Shown here one piece after another: positions 11,320 through 22,859 of a stretch of 64,000 bases of DNA. Below the pieces are notes generated by a model, which searched no databases, was not told the origin of the DNA, and saw only the letters and a program-made list of their open reading frames with translations. The position numbers and the translations under genes were made by a program. This DNA comes from Nageia nagi (taxonomy: Eukaryota; Pinophyta). How positions within the stretch are numbered: the stretch's first letter is position 1; each line of letters opens with the position of its first letter. The stretch covers positions 27,962,001 to 28,026,000 of the forward strand of contig JBITNC010000001.1 in assembly GCA_050084985.1 (NCBI GenBank), written 5' to 3'.

Positions 11320-12562
11320 TGTAAGATCCCAATCACAAACTCAAGTACAAATAAGCAATTTCAACCAAGCAAATACCCACGTCTGGGCTAGAAGTGCAAA
11401 TACAAGCATAAACTACCTCACAATGCCAATGTAAGGTTTAGGGCATCCAACTTAAGCATAAAACAACACAATAATGCCAATGTCTGGCTTATACATGCAT
11501 GGATGAACAATAACACTTCAACGTTGCAATAATGGAGAAATACACAAGATAATATTAAGATCCAAATGCCCAATGGTTGTATTAATGATATGAATGACAA
11601 TGATACAATACGAGGCCCAAAAGGGCGCAACGTTGGCCTCCAAGGAGCCAACTAGGGCACAATGTCTACACAAATGTGATCAATGCTGGAACTGCGGAAC
11701 AATGGATGGGATAGCCACACTCCCTCAAGCCCAAATGCTCTGTTGCAGAACTCCCATGCCTGGAAACCATTGAAGGTAGGAATGTGACCTTGGAATCCCA
11801 TCAAATGGACTAAGATGCTACACCTTAGCCGTAGATCAACAGGATCCCTTAGCTTGCTAACCCTCCTATATGCTGCACCTAGGGATGTTTCTTAACGTCG
11901 TGCCAAGACTTCTGTCAACTAGACAGTATAAGTAATAATGATAAACAAGTATATCCAACAATGATGCTCCAAGGCCTAATATAGCTCACACTGGATATGG
12001 ATCTCACCTCAAAGTCATCACCCAACCTTCTTGTTCCAACGTTGGCTTCCTAGAAGCCCCACAAACCCCATGAAGGTGCCTAGGCATCAATCCAAGCCCA
12101 ACGTAAGTATTTGGGCCCTCTTCATGCTCCACTTGGGTCCTCAAGCTCGATGTGGGTCTAGAGGTCATGCATGGGTCTAGAAGGCATGCACGGGTGTCGT
12201 GGGTCAATGTGGGGATCTAGGAATCTCCCCAAGGCTGGTGCATGTGTACAAGTGCTCCCAATTCCAACGTTGGGGCAATTAGGTGTTTGTCCATGCTCTA
12301 GTGATGTCTAAGTGCTAAATAAGCCTTGGGATTCCCACACTCACTTCTTGGGATCTCCAATCACATAAAATCATATTAAATCACACTAGCCTATGCTTGG
12401 GAGGAAGATGTCCCACTTGGGGCAAATAGTGGTGTCCAATGGACCTTTATATCTTCTGTCCCAAGTACTAATCACTAAAGCACAATTAAATAGATGAATA
12501 TATACAAAGGGGAATCCGTTGGATTCCATAATTAATTACAATGAGTAAAGGGGGATGTCACA
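11320..12562 (-). repeat. Gypsy-type LTR, 1.24 kb
   Basis: The + strand begins TGTAAGATCCC beside the primer site and ends GGGGGATGTCACA. Read on the minus strand it runs TGTGACATCCCCC...CTTACA. That start and the internal words (GGCCCCAAG, CCAACGT) match the LTRs at 33629-34805 and 61813-62977. Confidence 0.7.
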
Positions 12563-13429
12563 ATCAGGGCATATGCAATGTAGAGGAGGGGTATTATAGA
12601 TGATTGCCTTGCAATCGCTAGGGTTATGCTAGCTACAACTACCAAAGCTTGAGCTTTTCTAAGCTCCTCTACTTGGAGTTGAGTGAGGTTGACATCCAAG
12701 TAGATCTTGGTAGGTAAAGTAAATAATTTTTTTTTTGCTTTCAATGCTTGTATTCAATCAACTGCAAATCTGAAACGGATTATATGAGAATCATCATATA
12801 TTGCCCATGCTTTCTCCACCATGATATCCTTAAAATCAAGGTTCTCATTGAGGAAATCCATGTTGGTTTTGAGGGGGTCTCTAGGTTTAGGAAGGCCACA
12901 AACTCAGAGAGTGAATTGTTTGTTGTGGCAAATGAGTTCGTCTTCAAATTTCACATTCATTGCCATTTCCACAATTGGTGAAATCTTTTTTCCCTTTACA
13001 ACTTGTACACAAGAATTTTGTTCTTAAACCTGTTTTTTGCATTGATTAATATTGGTTTGTCTTTATTGGATAATGCAAGCTTGTTGTGTAATGAGTTCTG
13101 ATTGTTTGGTGTTATGAAATTGTGTCCTTTAGAGCATGGGCATTCTAAGAAGACAATATTTTGAGTTGCAATCAAACACAAAAAAAAGCAAAATTGTATT
13201 ATGATCTAGCTTGAAGTTGCATAACCTATAGTAGGTACATTTGAAATAAATACTATACTTTAAGCATAGTACCTTTACAGGTGCATGATGTTCATAGTTT
13301 TTGGAAGATCCTTACTATTAATGGTTTACAATTTGTTTGATGTGGGGATTTCCCTCCATTACTTAGTGTATTGAGTATTATTCCTGCACTTTGCCCTACG
13401 GGTACATTAGTAGCCATGAAAGAATAGTT
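12563..13429. other. Unassigned intron sequence
   Basis: No coding motif or repeat partner was recognised. Short frames here overlap on both strands and look like chance. Confidence 0.5.
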
Positions 13430-14800
13430 TCTGTTGGTGTGTTTTCCTTTCCTCTTGAGTAAGGTTGCAAGCAATACTAGGAATGGACTCAACAACTTAG
13501 GTGAAGTAACGTTACCTACTCCCACTTGAAAGGACACCCTACCCCAAGGTTTCTTTTCATGTCACTAGGATTTATAACTTGTCACTTTTTTCTTTATAGT
13601 TTGTCTGATGGCTTGTGAATTCTAGAGCAACTCAACTAAGGAGAGATGAGAGCTGTCAACCTTTTATATAAGGGCTCTGGAGTTTGTTTTCTAGTTAGGG
13701 AATGTCTTCTTATTTTACCGAGATTCGCTGAAACTTGAGGTCATTTCTCGATTTAGTAGCAACGAAAGGGAAACTGGCTTTCAAAGAAAAAAATATAGAA
13801 AATAGAAGGTGAGGGAGGCACAAGAGCTTTAAGTCAAGCTAGCAAAGAAACATCCACTAGTGATGCATTGTCTCGACAGGTCATCTCCAGATTCCTTAAG
13901 AAATCTGTATTCAGTTATCAAGCCTAACAACAAATAGCAAAGCTCAAATTGCTACTAGACGAGAGTAGGAATTTGTTGGGTCTAGGATGGAAGATTCGAT
14001 GGAAATGAAAAATCAAGGAAAAGGAACACATGTGAATACATATTCTAGCTGAATGATATAGAGATAAGCTTTTTGCCTCAGAATACATACACTTATGTGC
14101 AAATCATGCAATGAATAATTCATACCACTTCACAAAATATTTAACTATCTCCTCTTAAAACTCCTAGTTTTTAAAGAGAATGCACTTAAGTAGTAAAAAT
14201 TATCCAAACTGGTAAGAAAATCTTAAAAGATAATATGCATAATCCTACGAAATGGAGGCTCCAATTGCATTAATCTTCAAAGCAATACATCAAAATAGAT
14301 AGTAGTTTTCAGAAAAAGAACTCTTCTAGAGCATAACAAACTCTTCTATCTAATTGTCACACCCCCTTTCATCCATCCATACAAAATGACCCGAGTCATG
14401 AACTTATAGTTTCAAAAAGGTAGGCGCAATAAATGTGTTGTTTCCCTAATCTTGCTCAAAAGGCATCAAATCTAATATCATCAAATCTAATATGGAAATA
14501 AACATCAAATCATCACAAACACCTATGCTACTTTTGTTGCCATGGCATTTAATAATTTACAAAAAATAAATGCTAGTGTCGGAAACTCAAACATGCACGT
14601 CTAGTCTATGAAAATAAAATCAGATATGGCAGCAAAGTGTGACATTTGAGCCGGTGGAAGCAAAATCATCCACACACTGGTCAAATCAATGAAATGACAG
14701 TTTTCAAAATCCCATAAATGCATATGAATTGAAAAAGAAAGTGGGTAGATCAAATCTACTAGCAAATCAAATCCATGAGCAAATCGAATTTGCCTCAAGC
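13430..14800 (+). repeat. Dispersed repeat X, copy 1 (LTR-like)
   Basis: It matches 21485-22855 in the same orientation. Shared landmarks are GAAGTAACGTTAC against AAATAACGTTAC, GTGATGCA(T/G)TGTCTC followed by AGGTCATCTCCAGATTC, and TAGCTGAATGATATAGAGATAAG against TAACTGAATGACATAGAGATAAG. A TATA-like stretch, CTTTTATATAAGGG, lies near 13660, and the equivalent site in copy 2 is TATAAAAGGG, so the unit is probably an LTR or promoter-bearing end. No primer site was found. Confidence 0.6.
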
Positions 14801-15420
14801 TCCGCGAATTTCCTCCTCTTTGATGATGTCAGGTGGTGGGCCCAATCTTGAATGTCTTGATGTGCTTTTGGAGAAGTTGCACCAAAATGGGTTTTTCAAT
14901 TTCAAGAGCTCAAAATTATGTGACCTGCATCATGGGGTCTTAATGATGTGCCTTAGTGAGAATGAAGTGCTATTCATTTATACATGAGTAAATCATTTTC
15001 TTCATCTACATACGATACTCTGGCATACCCATCAACTGTCTCAACATGTTACTATACTCAAACTAAAAACTTTGAATCATCTTGTATCACTTCCCCTGTC
15101 CAAATTGCTATTTGGCAACCTAATTCCCTTCTCACAAACTTTGCCCTTTAGAGATGAGTTTTGCACTGTCTTCTATAGTTGCGGCTTCCAAAGATATTTA
15201 GTTATCAAACCTCTTGAACAAGTACCTTTAGTGTGTTGCATGAAAAAGGAGTCTTGCATGATATTCATAAATCTTTTCTTCTAAGGCAAGTGGCATATGC
15301 ATGGCATGCATTTGATGTGTAGCGCTTCTTGGACAGGTGGCATTGTTTGGAACAAATGTCAATGCTTGGGACATATGGCAGGCTTCAATTTGGTATAGAA
15401 TGGGTTCAATGCATGTCTTC
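14801..15420. other. Unassigned sequence between repeat X and the hairpin array
   Basis: No family recognised. It leads gradually into the GCGCAC-type repeats. Confidence 0.45.
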
Positions 15421-17510
15421 TATGTCTGGGCGCACCTTTTGGCATGAGTGCTTTTGGTACTCTATGAAAACCATGCCCATTCGCACCAAAATAGAGTATT
15501 GCTTTTCCATGCTTAGAAAAAATTATGCCTCCAAATTTGTTTGCATGTTTTTGATGGGTGCTTTTGCACATGGGTGCATCATTTTGGAGGAGTGCTTTTT
15601 CATGTCTCAGATGCTCCTACCAATTTGGTGTAACAAATGACTTAGCTAAATTTTCTTTCAAAATTAACCCCTTTGAGCTTGGGCGCACCGTTTTTGGTAT
15701 GTGCTTTCACATGGGCATACCGTTTTTGGTACGTGCTTTTGCATGTCCCAAAATCCTTGCGCCTAGGGGGTGTAGGAACCTTGTCAAAAACTTAACTTGA
15801 ATTTCTCAAAGAATTTTGGGCACACCAATTTAGGAGAGTCCTTTTGCATGTCCCAGAAAACATGCGCCTGGGCTAAGATGAGAATTTCAGACTTAGACAA
15901 ATATTTGGCTCTGGGCTAGGATGTCTTGAAATTCGATGCATTAAAATGAGTGTCTTGTTTTAATTTTTTAGGATGCACACAACTCCCATGGTGCTCTTAC
16001 TGATGCAGGGAAATGATTCATAGAAAAAAATGGCCTCTAAAAATGATTTCTAGAATGGGGCGCACCAATTTCTATTGTTGCTTTGCTTTCACATATGCAG
16101 TAATTCAACACAACACCAAATGATTTGCCAAATGCATCAAAAATGAAGTTGACCTCCCTTTTATAACCTGCGATTCCATATGGACATGTGTCACATGCTG
16201 TTTGGTGTAAATGAAGGCCCAATGCATGCTTACACACTTGTTTGGCCCATAGTGAATGTTCTAGAATTTTTGACACTTAGTTAATTTTTGTGCACATGAG
16301 GGGTGAGCCGTTTTGGTACATGCAAAAGCATTTCCCAAAAAGCATGCACTCAAGCTGTTTTTTCCAAAATCTCAAAATTATGCTAAGTGTTGGAAATGCC
16401 TCATTCGCTTGGGCGCACCATTTTTGGTACATGCTTTTTCACTTCATGAAATACATGTGCCTAAGGACAATATATGCTAAAGTTGACAAAACATGACCAA
16501 AATGACCCGAAAATGATGTGCAATGGAGGAAAATGCCTTTTCAAATATGATGAGTGTAATTTTGGCATGAAAAATGCAATTTTAGACATAGAAATGCAGG
16601 AATTGACTAGATATATGAAAATGAAGCTGGGTGCACCATTTTGGTAACATGCAAAAGCATGTCCCCTAAAACATGCGCCTAAGGAAAAATAATGTTTTTG
16701 GACCTGTTTCAACTTGAACATGCAAATTTTGTCACATTTCTCCTTGTTTGGATATGAAACTCATGCATTTGACTTAGAAATTTTCATGCCTTGGAAAACT
16801 TATACCTCCAAATTTGGTCACACCATTTTGAGTGAGTGCTTTCACATGGGCACACTGTTTTGGAGGAGTGCTTTTGTACTCAATGAAAAGCATATTCAGT
16901 CGGGTTGTTTTGGAGTGCTTTTGCATTGCTTGAAAAACCTGCACCCAACTGATCTTGGACCTGAATTACTCAACCATGAACGCCAATGCAGAAGAAGAAT
17001 GACATCAAGTGCATAAATGATGGTGGGCGCACTGTTTTAGGTGAGTGCTTTTGCACTTCAGTAGAGCTAGATGCCACATGAAAATGAAGTGATCCAGAAT
17101 ACAAAATGAACTAGCATGCTGCCATTTATACTATGTAGTCTCCAATGGACAAGTGTCACATGCCTACAAGTGCAAAAAGTGATCCAATGCATGTGAGGAC
17201 ACTTGTCTACTCCTCAATGTATGCTCAATTTCTCAATGACTTAGACAATTTTTAGCACCCTCAAGGCTGGTCACACCATTTTGAGTGAGTGCTTTTTCAC
17301 TACACAAAAATGGTGCGCCCAAGGTAAACACTTAGCCAGGTTTTTCTAGAATGATCTCAAAATACATGGAAGCAACCACTTGACATAGAAATGGATAATT
17401 TTAGACTTGAAAATGCATGATTTTCCTGTGAAAATGCAGATTTTTACCCAATTGCACCATTTCAGCGAGTGCTTTTACACTCATTAGAAAACATGCCCTC
17501 ATGACTTAGA
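15421..17510. repeat. Hairpin array 1 (GCGCAC...ATGCGCC palindromes)
   Basis: About a dozen degenerate ~50 nt units recur every 100-250 bp, for example at 15429, 15679, 15820, 16298, 16410, 16627, 17024, 17269 and 17447. Each starts like GGGCGCACCGTTTTGG, has a turn rich in TGCAAAAGCA or TGCTTTTGCA, and ends like AAAACATGCGCC, so the unit folds on itself. The unit at 16627-16682 has an inner perfect stem ACATGC/GCATGT around an AAAA loop. There is no ORF of note. It resembles array 2 at 26780-28300 closely. Confidence 0.7.
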
Positions 17511-18409
17511 AAAAATTTCATCCATGATTCTGCCAAAGTATGCATAGCTTAGCCACTTATACCTCCAGTTGGTCGAAATGCATTGGATTTGAGGAGAAAA
17601 TATTCATCCCAATGGCCTTAGCTCAAAAGAGAAATTGCGAAAATTTTGGGGTGTGTTGTGTAGGCAGAAGAGTTTCTATATGCAATCTTCAGTTTTTGGA
17701 AAATTCACATACATGAAAAATTCTTCTTTAGCAGAGTTAGTATTACTTGAATAAGTTCTTGTTCAGCCCTGACAATAGCTATTTTGATTGTGGAATAAAT
17801 TTGTTTCCACCAAAATGAAGAATCAAATTAATTGAAATCACAAAGGCATGTTGGCCAACCAAAAGTAGAAGAAAACAATGAAACTGAAAAACAAAGTTGA
17901 GGAGTATCTCATGAAGACAAACAAAATCCGAAATCAAAGGCAAAATGTGCATGGGCATAAGGGAGAAACTGAGTTATTATTGGGATGAACAAAGAACAAT
18001 TCAATTCTAAACAAGATATGTATGAAACAAGATTCTAAAAATGCAAATAAGCTAGGTTTGATAAATGCAAATATGTAGCTAGTCTGACCATAAATGCGAG
18101 TAGAACTAGAAACTATGCATATTGCTAATGCAAAAGACAAGGGAAAGTTTGAGGAAACATGTCTTATGTGGTGCAATAGTGGATGATACCTACAATTCAA
18201 GGTAGATAGCATGTATACCATAGGAATCATACCATTATTAATAGAGATGAACATAGTGTTTGCCCCAATGTGATAGTTGAGATATTGCATGCCTTGCGAG
18301 TGTGTCCTCATAGGAGCTATCTCCCATAGTGTGGACCCTATGGAGATAGGTGTGATCTTGAAGATGATTTCAAGTTAGATGGGGAAGGCCTCAAACTCTG
18401 CCAGAATAA
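17511..18409. other. Unassigned intron sequence
   Basis: It begins with GGTGTGTTGTGTAGGCAGAAG near 17650, resembling the end of array 2 near 28455. The rest is AT-rich with no recognised motif; a 125-codon minus frame at 17934-18311 resembles no family I know. Confidence 0.45.
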
Positions 18410-19080
18410 TGGATTGAGGGACCATGCTCTTGCAATTATGATTTTGCAAATTGACAAGAGGAGATACAAAGACCTTATCTGGAAGATGGTGGATTGCAAG
18501 CTTGTTGGCAGGCAACTTGTGTTCTTGGAGATGATGATTCTGAATATGATAATTTTGCCGAAGGTGATGCAACAATTGATATACAAACAATCTAGAACGA
18601 TCTAGTTCAATTGCATGGGCTGTTGAGGCTTGAGATCAAAGTGTTTGTGTTTTGGGCTTGCGATGCTAGAGTGCTAGGCATTCTAGGCTTTGGGTACTAT
18701 AACATTTGGTGTTTTGGGTTTGGATGCTGTAATGTTTGGGCATTCTTGCCCAGAGACCTATTTTCTTGCGCTTCATTTCTTTGTTTGCTTGGATGATGAT
18801 ATTGATGTGATGATAGAAGATAAGCTTGTGTGATGATTATTAGTTATGATCTTTCAAATGTTTTTCTTGTCATTTATTTTTCATCATCATATTTGGAATG
18901 AGCACTTTGGAGTATTTTATAAAGGATTCACAAATTTGACTTTGCGTTTATTTAGGTGGACACACTTAGAATAAGGTGCACAAAGATAAAGCTAAATTAG
19001 AAGATATCACTTAACTTATTTCAAAACAACCCTACAAAATTGACATTTTACATAAATCATGCAAAATGTATTAATAAATA
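18410..19080. repeat. Dispersed repeat Y, copy 2
   Basis: Direct-orientation partner of 9556-10200. The AGGAGATACAAAGA block, the GGCTTGCGATGCTAGAGTG block and the TTATTTCAAAACAACCC end are shared. It lies 0.6 kb upstream of the next KEA exon. Confidence 0.65.
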
Positions 19081-19688
19081 CATTTTAAATATCCAAAATG
19101 CAAATTTTAGTGTCCGCAGTTTTTAAGTGGAACACTTGTATCAAGAAGCCTATTTGTTTTGGAGTACTGATGCAGGTATACATGTATTAAGTAAGGAAGA
19201 TGCTCTGTACTGTATAAATATTTTTTGTGGACTCACATGATTGTATTATTGAAATGTTATATGTCCATTGTATTGGTTGTTATTAACAAGGTGGATTAGG
19301 TGGTGGTTATCTTATTATCAGCACTAACAAATTGACCATCTAAAGATGTTAACAACTATATTTTGGCTAGTGGTGATGAACTTACATCAGATGTGACAGT
19401 GACCTCAAAGACTTCCTTTTGGCACTTATTTGTATACACACCCAATTACTTATGATGCTTTTTTTTCTATATGCCAAAAGAGTTCTCAAACATGGCAGTG
19501 CTTTAATAGAGATTTTGTATAATCTATGGATTGGGTAAGATTAGTAGTATCTGGCAAATATAGTTTAATGCACAGGGATGAATATGTTTCTCAACATTAA
19601 TTTGATTTCTCTTGTTATATTTTTGTTATTGACTCTTGAAATGCTCCCTATATGTATATTATTTAGTCTGAAAACTTGGATTATTCAG
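19081..19688. other. End of the 14.3 kb KEA intron
   Basis: AT-rich sequence ending in the acceptor TTATTCAG at 19681-19688. No other feature was seen. Confidence 0.6.
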
Positions 19689-19755
19689 TGAACGTGTTGC
19701 AGCTGGTCGTGCACTTGATCTTCCGGTGTATTTTGGAGATGCAGGTAGTCGAGAG
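19689..19755 (+). CDS. KEA: KEA antiporter exon: KTN domain, middle
   Basis: One base completing a split serine codon, then 22 codons, ERVAAGRALDLPVYFGDAGSRE. The DLPVYFGDAG segment is characteristic of KTN domains. The donor GTGAGT at 19756 is a strong consensus match. The exon begins a tight cluster of four exons within 1 kb, between the two giant introns. Confidence 0.94.
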
Positions 19756-19848
19756 GTGAGTTTTACCATATCTTATTCATGGAATATTGTGTGTAATCTG
19801 TTCCATTGTCATATAGAAATATTTGTTATATAATTCCTTAATTCTCAG

Positions 19849-20025
19849 GTGCTTCACAAAGTTGGGGCAGAGAGAGCAGCTGCAGCAGCAATAACTTTAG
19901 ATACACCTGGTGCCAATTATCGGACTGTGTGGGCTCTCAATAAGTATTTTCCACATGTGAAGACATTTGTCCGTGCACATGATGTAGACCATGGTATTAA
20001 TCTTGAGAAGGCTGGTGCTACAGCG
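19849..20025 (+). CDS. KEA: KEA antiporter exon: KTN domain core
   Basis: Fifty-nine codons beginning VLHKVGAERA and including ITLDTPGANYRTVWALNKYF, VKTFVRAHDVDHG and NLEKAGATA. This is the longest KEA exon here and covers the second half of the nucleotide-binding fold, with nearly family-identical sequence. An extra alanine run (AAAAA) follows AER. The acceptor is TTCTCAG and the donor is GTATGC. It is phase 0 at both ends. Confidence 0.95.
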
Positions 20026-20293
20026 GTATGCCCTTTGTAAATATTGTTACAAACATAAAGTAGATGGTTAATAATTTATTAACTTTTGCATGGTCCATTG
20101 CCTGTTGTTGTTCAAAATGGGTTGCAACAATGTCTGATTTGGATGTTGTCTTCCTACTTTACTTAATTATGTTTCTATTTTACAGTTTGCTATGCTGTTC
20201 AAAATTCCAATTGACTATTGTCAAAGTTTTTAGGGAGTCTTTCATGTCTTGTATTGAATCTATCTTATGTGCATTTCAAATTTCAATCCTCAG

Positions 20294-20350
20294 GTTGTGC
20301 CTGAAACATTAGAACCAAGCTTGCAGTTGGCCGCTGCCCTTCTTGCACAG
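20294..20350 (+). CDS. KEA: KEA antiporter exon: KTN domain end
   Basis: Nineteen codons, VVPETLEPSLQLAAALLAQ. The VPETLEPSLQLA motif follows the KTN core in KEA and in bacterial KefB/KefC-type proteins. The acceptor is CTCAG and the donor is GTTACT. Phase 0 at both ends. Confidence 0.94.
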
Positions 20351-20610
20351 GTTACTTTTGTGCTGTAGAATATTAACAAGATTTACTTTCATAATAAATG
20401 AATGATTGTTTTAAGCAAATAGATTACATCAGTTTTGTGCTTATTGTTCATATCAATAGAATTATTGTTGAAAAAAGGAAAAGAAAAAAGTTACACTCTG
20501 AAAGCACTGAATTTTTGCTACAAGTTACTTTCGGTTAATCTTTTCTTAATTCAGATACTATTTCTAAGCTATTAAAACTAATATTTATTTGCATATATTT
20601 GTATTCATAG

Positions 20611-20685
20611 GTCAAGCTGCCTGCATCAGAAATTGCAGCAACAATTAACGAATTCCGGACTCGTCATCTCTCTGAGCTTACTGAG
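20611..20685 (+). CDS. KEA: KEA antiporter exon: post-KTN helix
   Basis: Twenty-five codons, starting VKLPASEIAATINEF and ending RTRHLSELTE. This is the conserved amphipathic helix before the variable tail. The donor GTACAT at 20686 opens a 35 kb intron whose acceptor is at 55704-55705. Confidence 0.94.
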
Positions 20686-21484
20686 GTACATATTTTCATG
20701 AAATTTTACCTGGTTACAATCTTTGTGCAAATTTCAGATATGTAAGAAAACTTTTCCAAATCAGACAAGAAGATCAATGGAGAAGGCTAGGTGAATCAAA
20801 AGATAGAGGAAAAGTAGATTAATGCATGAAACTACATGAATTAAAAGAGATTTTGTAATAAAGGCATCAGTGTTGTAAAGACTATTTTCATGTTTAGAAA
20901 GAAAGAAATAAAAGAGAGAAAGGTTGGTCAATGGAACTCTATACAAATTGTGTAAAAGCGCTATGAGAGCCCTAAGGGGCTCAGAAAAGAAATAAAAAAT
21001 AAATTTCGGCTAAGACAAATTAAGGAAAAATGGAAGCATATAGAAGATATGTTTGAGCAACATCGATTACCCCAAACAATTGCAAGAAAGCTCACTATTA
21101 ATCATTTTTTCTCAACTACCAACTCACACATTTTCTCCCCTTATGGTATACTTTTTTTGCATGTGATTCCATTCTTCTCTCTCTCTATATCTTTTCATTT
21201 GTCACAGTTTTCCTTTTAAGAGGCTTTTTAACACGCAACTTAAAGACAGGATACAGGTGTAGCCAAGCCTTATGTGGGCATTTAATTTATCTATGGCATT
21301 TTGGTGGGCATCATTGCCAATTCTATTTTTGATTGATTGTTATGCTCCTTATATTGTCAATTATTCACTGGCCTTTGAGCTGATGATAGAGTCTAGTTTT
21401 TGCAGTCCTTCATAATGTCAGCCCATTGGGTTTTCAACCTCTTAGCACTTTTTTCTTTCTAGCTGGATGTACTTTTGAGTCCCA
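20686..21484. other. Start of the 35 kb intron, nothing recognised
   Basis: AT-rich sequence with CT-rich patches near 21175. No motif or repeat partner was found. Confidence 0.55.
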
Positions 21485-22855
21485 TTTGTTGGTATGTTTT
21501 TCTTTCCTCGCCCAAAACATGCACAAGACTTGGAGGAAATAACGTTACTTGTTTCCGCCTGAAAGGACTGGTTACTCCAAGCACTCACATGGAAATGGTC
21601 TAGGGCACAATGGTCAAAGATGCATGTTGTTAACCGTATAAAAGGGAAATACATCGTCGGGATTCGTTTTCAACAAAAGAGGAAAGACTGCAAATGTGAA
21701 CGAAAGCGAAGAAAGATCACAAATACAGGGATAAATGCATAAGAATATAAATGATGAACTTATGAAGATATCACCAGTGATGCAGTGTCTCAATAGGTCA
21801 TCTCCAGATTCATTAAGAAAATATATTCACTATCAGGTCGAGCAGCAAATAGCAAAAGGCTCAAGTTACTACCAATCAAGAGCAAGAAGCTATAAGGTCT
21901 TGTTGGAAGATTGGATGGAATAGAATGAAGGGTATTGACAAACATGTGAATACATAATCTAACTGAATGACATAGAGATAAGTTATATGCCCCAGAATAA
22001 CATGCAAACCATGCATTGAATAACTTAAACCACTTCGAAAGATATTCAATCAACTTTTTTTAAAACTCGCAGTTTTTAAAGAAAATGAACTTAAGTAGTA
22101 AAAATCATTCAAACCAGCAAGAAAGTTTCACAGGATAATATGCATGATCCCACAAATGATAATCTTCATAATATTAACTTTATAGAACTATTCCAAAAAG
22201 AAATAAACTCACAATGATATTCCATAGCATGAATAGAAGCATTCCTTTCTTGATTGCAATGATCTCAATATCATATTCAACATGAAACAAATATATGACA
22301 ATATACATTCATGATATGCAAAGAATCCCTTATGCAGCAAATCCTTATGCAACCATATGCAAAAATCCTCAATTTTAGCAGATGCAATAGTCTCATGCAA
22401 TCAACATTATCCAAAATCCTCTTCTAAATGGCTTAAATGGAGTATAAATAGGCCACTAGAAGTGTTGCCCTAAAGGCATCAAATTTGATATGGTGTGCAC
22501 TCCCGCAACACACATACTGATACAAAATTTGATTGTTCACAAAAAATGATGCAAGTGGCACTTAAAAGCTGACAAAATATAAATGCCACAGCTGTAATGC
22601 ATTTAATCTACCTCTAACCTATGTAAAAGAAAATCAGATATGCAATAAAAGTTTGACATCTGAACCGATGGTAGCAAAACTTCATCCTCGCATTGGTTAG
22701 AACCATTAATAAATCTGACAAATTTGACTTGGAGGGAGCAAAACCTCATCCCTACACCAGTCAAATCGAGTAAATAAAGTTTGACAAACAATAACCACCA
22801 TCGATATGCATTAAAACAAATAAAGATTAACGTAGATAGAATCTACGAGTGGATC
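21485..22855 (+). repeat. Dispersed repeat X, copy 2 (LTR-like)
   Basis: Direct-orientation partner of 13430-14800. TATAAAAGGG at about 21637 lies where copy 1 has its own TATA-like stretch. Copies 1 and 2 flank the four-exon cluster of KEA, so they belong to separate insertions. Confidence 0.6.
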
Positions 22856-22859
22856 ATAT

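Larger units (their letters stand above)
10201..12562 (-). mobile_element. Truncated Gypsy-like LTR retrotransposon
   Basis: On the minus strand a 1243 bp LTR (11320-12562) is followed by an initiator-Met-type primer site (TGGTATCAGATC, near 11308-11319) and a gag-like ORF. No protease, RT, integrase or second LTR is present, so the element lost its downstream part. It abuts repeat Y copy 1. LTRs of the same lineage occur at 33629-34805 and 60362-62977. Confidence 0.7.

Noticed and set aside
17934-18311. 125-codon minus-strand ORF
   Set aside because: Hydrophobic, low-information peptide in AT-rich sequence, no motif, no promoter-like context.
13430-22855. Repeat X copies as the two LTRs of one retrotransposon
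   Set aside because: Four intact KEA exons lie between them, so they must be separate insertions or ends of different elements.
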